DNA of 6,608 nt, taken from contig JAHFAU010000104.1 in NCBI GenBank assembly GCA_023250385.1, positions 1-6,608 of the forward strand, written 5' to 3'. The notes beneath the pieces are model-generated. The model saw only the letters and a program-made list of their open reading frames with translations. It did no database searches and had not been told where the DNA came from. Position 1 is the first letter of the stretch. Every line of letters starts with the position of its first letter. Position numbers and translations under genes: made by a program. The DNA comes from Anaerolineales bacterium (lineage in GTDB: Bacteria; Chloroflexota; Anaerolineae; Anaerolineales; E44-bin32). Shown in pieces: positions 5,780-6,608 of the stretch.

Positions 5780-6193
5780 ATGACACACGTCATCACCAGC
5801 CTGTGCTTGCGCGACGGCTCGTGCGTGGATGTCTGTCCGGTAGAGTGCATCATCCCCGGCAAGCCGGTCGAGCAGTGGCCGTGGTTTTACATCGACCCAG
5901 ATACCTGCATTGACTGTGGGGCCTGCATTCCCGAGTGTCCGTACCTGGCGATCTTCACCGAAGAAGAGTGCCCGAAGGACTATTCCGCCAAGGGCGGGGA
6001 GGTCCAGAGCATGCCCGTGGGAACTCCCGGGTTCGATGCGCCCTGGGATGGACAGGACGAACATGCAGCACCGGTGCACGTGTTCGCTACCCGGGTGATC
6101 CCGGCCGGCGAGGTAGTGGACCTCACTCCCGATATCCAACCGAACTACGATTACTTCACCAAGGGGCTCGGGTATAAGGCGCTTGACAAGTAG
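5780..6193 (+). CDS. Dicluster (7Fe or 8Fe) ferredoxin
   Basis: A small soluble electron carrier with two iron-sulfur clusters and 137 residues. The second cluster motif is canonical, CIDCGACIPECP (Cys43, 46, 49, 53). The first is CLRDGSCVDVCPVEC (Cys9, 15, 19, 23). Compared with Azotobacter-type 7Fe ferredoxin, the cysteine matching Cys11 is missing and the loop between the first two cysteines is two residues shorter. This favours one [3Fe-4S] and one [4Fe-4S] cluster, although Asp12 might act as a ligand. A conserved-looking tail of about 75 residues (AGEVVDLTPDIQPNYDYF) lacks cysteines. The stretch PGKPVEQWPWFYIDPDTC is what I recall from Chloroflexota relatives. GGAGGA at 5769-5774 sits five bases before the ATG. 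It follows sodA closely and is ended by a strong terminator 24 bases after its stop. The redox partner cannot be named from the sequence. Confidence 0.93.
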   Translation: MTHVITSLCLRDGSCVDVCPVECIIPGKPVEQWPWFYIDPDTCIDCGACIPECPYLAIFTEEECPKDYSAKGGEVQSMPVGTPGFDAPWDGQDEHAAPVHVFATRVIPAGEVVDLTPDIQPNYDYFTKGLGYKALDK

Positions 6194-6216
6194 CCGTTCG
6201 CTGTCGCCGCAAACCC

Positions 6217-6240
6217 AAGGAGCCTTCGGGCTCCTTTTTT
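6217..6240 (+). terminator. Rho-independent terminator of the sodA-ferredoxin unit
   Basis: A perfect eight-base-pair stem, AAGGAGCC (6217-6224) with GGCTCCTT (6229-6236), closes a TTCG tetraloop flanked by C and G, the especially stable form. It ends in six T residues (6235-6240). It begins 24 bases after the ferredoxin stop. Confidence 0.95.
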
Positions 6241-6242
6241 CT

Positions 6243-6248
6243 TATAAT
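6243..6248 (+). promoter_or_regulatory. Candidate -10 box (TATAAT) for the aspartase/fumarase-family gene
   Basis: A perfect TATAAT begins three bases after the terminator T run. The -35 position falls inside the terminator stem and does not match TTGACA. Transcription would start near 6255, giving a leader of about 23 bases that includes the GAGGAGG ribosome site at 6268-6274. Confidence 0.45.
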
Positions 6249-6277
6249 TCGACCAGTCGGAGCAGCAGAGGAGGCCA

Positions 6278-6608
6278 GTGAGCGAAACCCGGGTCGAGAG
6301 TGATTCCATGGGCGAGATCGAGCTCCCGAGCCAGGCCCTGTACGGCGGGCAGACGATGCGGGCAGTCCGCAATTTCCCGATCTCCGGGCTGCGGCCGTGG
6401 AGGGCATTTATCTGGTCCATGGCCACGATCAAGCGAGCCGCGGCCGAAGTGAACGCACAGCTCGGATTGCTCGACGCCAAGCTGGCCAGCGCCATTTCCC
6501 AGGCCGCTCAGGAAGTGATCGACGGGAAATGGGATCAGGAATTCGTCGTCGATCCCTTCCAGGCCGGAGCCGGGACCAGTCACAACATGAATACCAACGA
6601 GGTGATCG
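6278..6608 (+). CDS. aspA: Aspartase/fumarase-superfamily lyase, N-terminal fragment (aspartate ammonia-lyase favoured)
   Basis: Members of this family catalyse reversible trans-elimination giving fumarate. Aspartase releases ammonia from L-aspartate; class II fumarase interconverts malate and fumarate. The 110 visible codons are the N-terminal domain; the gene runs off the window and a full protein would be about 460-470 residues. Family blocks are RVESDSMGEIELP, ALYGGQTMRAVRNFPISG, IKRAAAEVNAQLG, VIDGKWDQEFVVDPFQ and AGAGTSHNMNTNEVI, which includes the substrate-contacting Thr-Ser and Asn residues. FQAGAGTS..MNTNEV and DQEFVVDP look more like Bacillus and E. coli aspartases than fumarases (usually QTGSGTxxNMN), so AspA is preferred, but FumC is possible. 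The GTG at 6278 is chosen because the conserved RVE..SMGE block starts right after it; GAGGAGG ends only three bases upstream, a short spacing. The ATG at 6308 would cut into the conserved block. Confidence 0.85.
   Translation, partial: MSETRVESDSMGEIELPSQALYGGQTMRAVRNFPISGLRPWRAFIWSMATIKRAAAEVNAQLGLLDAKLASAISQAAQEVIDGKWDQEFVVDPFQAGAGTSHNMNTNEVI

Noticed and set aside
5702..6139. A 145-codon minus-strand frame opposite the ferredoxin
   Set aside because: The plus strand carries eight correctly spaced cluster cysteines and a ribosome site; the minus frame has neither motif nor start signal.
1..6608. CRISPR repeats, tRNA or rRNA genes, insertion sequences, attachment sites, toxin-antitoxin or defence genes
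   Set aside because: No regularly spaced repeats, cloverleaf patterns, transposase motifs or terminal inverted repeats were seen; almost all of the window is accounted for by ordinary genes.

Overview
This is a GC-rich stretch of bacterial chromosome, made up mostly of housekeeping and redox genes. The best taxonomic guess is a Chloroflexota or related lineage. That guess rests on a ferredoxin of a type I associate with that phylum, an Obg GTPase carrying the C-terminal OCT domain, a Rex repressor, and a small two-CxxC zinc-ribbon protein like ones I recall there. It is an inference from remembered family resemblance, not a search result. I see no mobile element, CRISPR array, tRNA, rRNA or phage gene.

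Layout: a 5'-truncated mreB-like gene (+) converges on rex (-), with a small inverted repeat between them. Rex and obgE (+) are divergent across a 238-base gap that holds a candidate -10 box for each and a leader for obgE containing two hairpins. The obgE and nadD genes overlap by four bases and are probably translationally coupled. A convergent pair of transcripts then meets: nadD (+) against an EamA-family transporter plus a zinc-ribbon protein, which form a two-gene minus-strand unit. The transporter is divergent from sodA (+), and their promoters overlap. The sodA gene and a dicluster ferredoxin probably form a two-gene unit closed by a very clear intrinsic terminator. Three bases beyond its T-tract lies the -10 box of the last gene, the N-terminal third or so of an aspartase/fumarase-family lyase that runs off the window.

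Functional theme: NAD metabolism and redox balance recur. NadD makes the NAD precursor, Rex senses NADH/NAD+, Mn-type superoxide dismutase detoxifies superoxide, and a ferredoxin carries electrons. The genes lie in at least five transcription units, so this may be only neighbourhood. No Rex operator was recognised.

The most unusual observation is in the mreB-like gene. Its phosphate-2 loop has lost the otherwise invariant Asp and the first Thr of the DIGGGTT motif (it reads VLGGGVT), although the rest of the protein looks like a normal MreB. This suggests altered or lost ATP hydrolysis. I found no convincing evidence of a wholly new multi-gene system.
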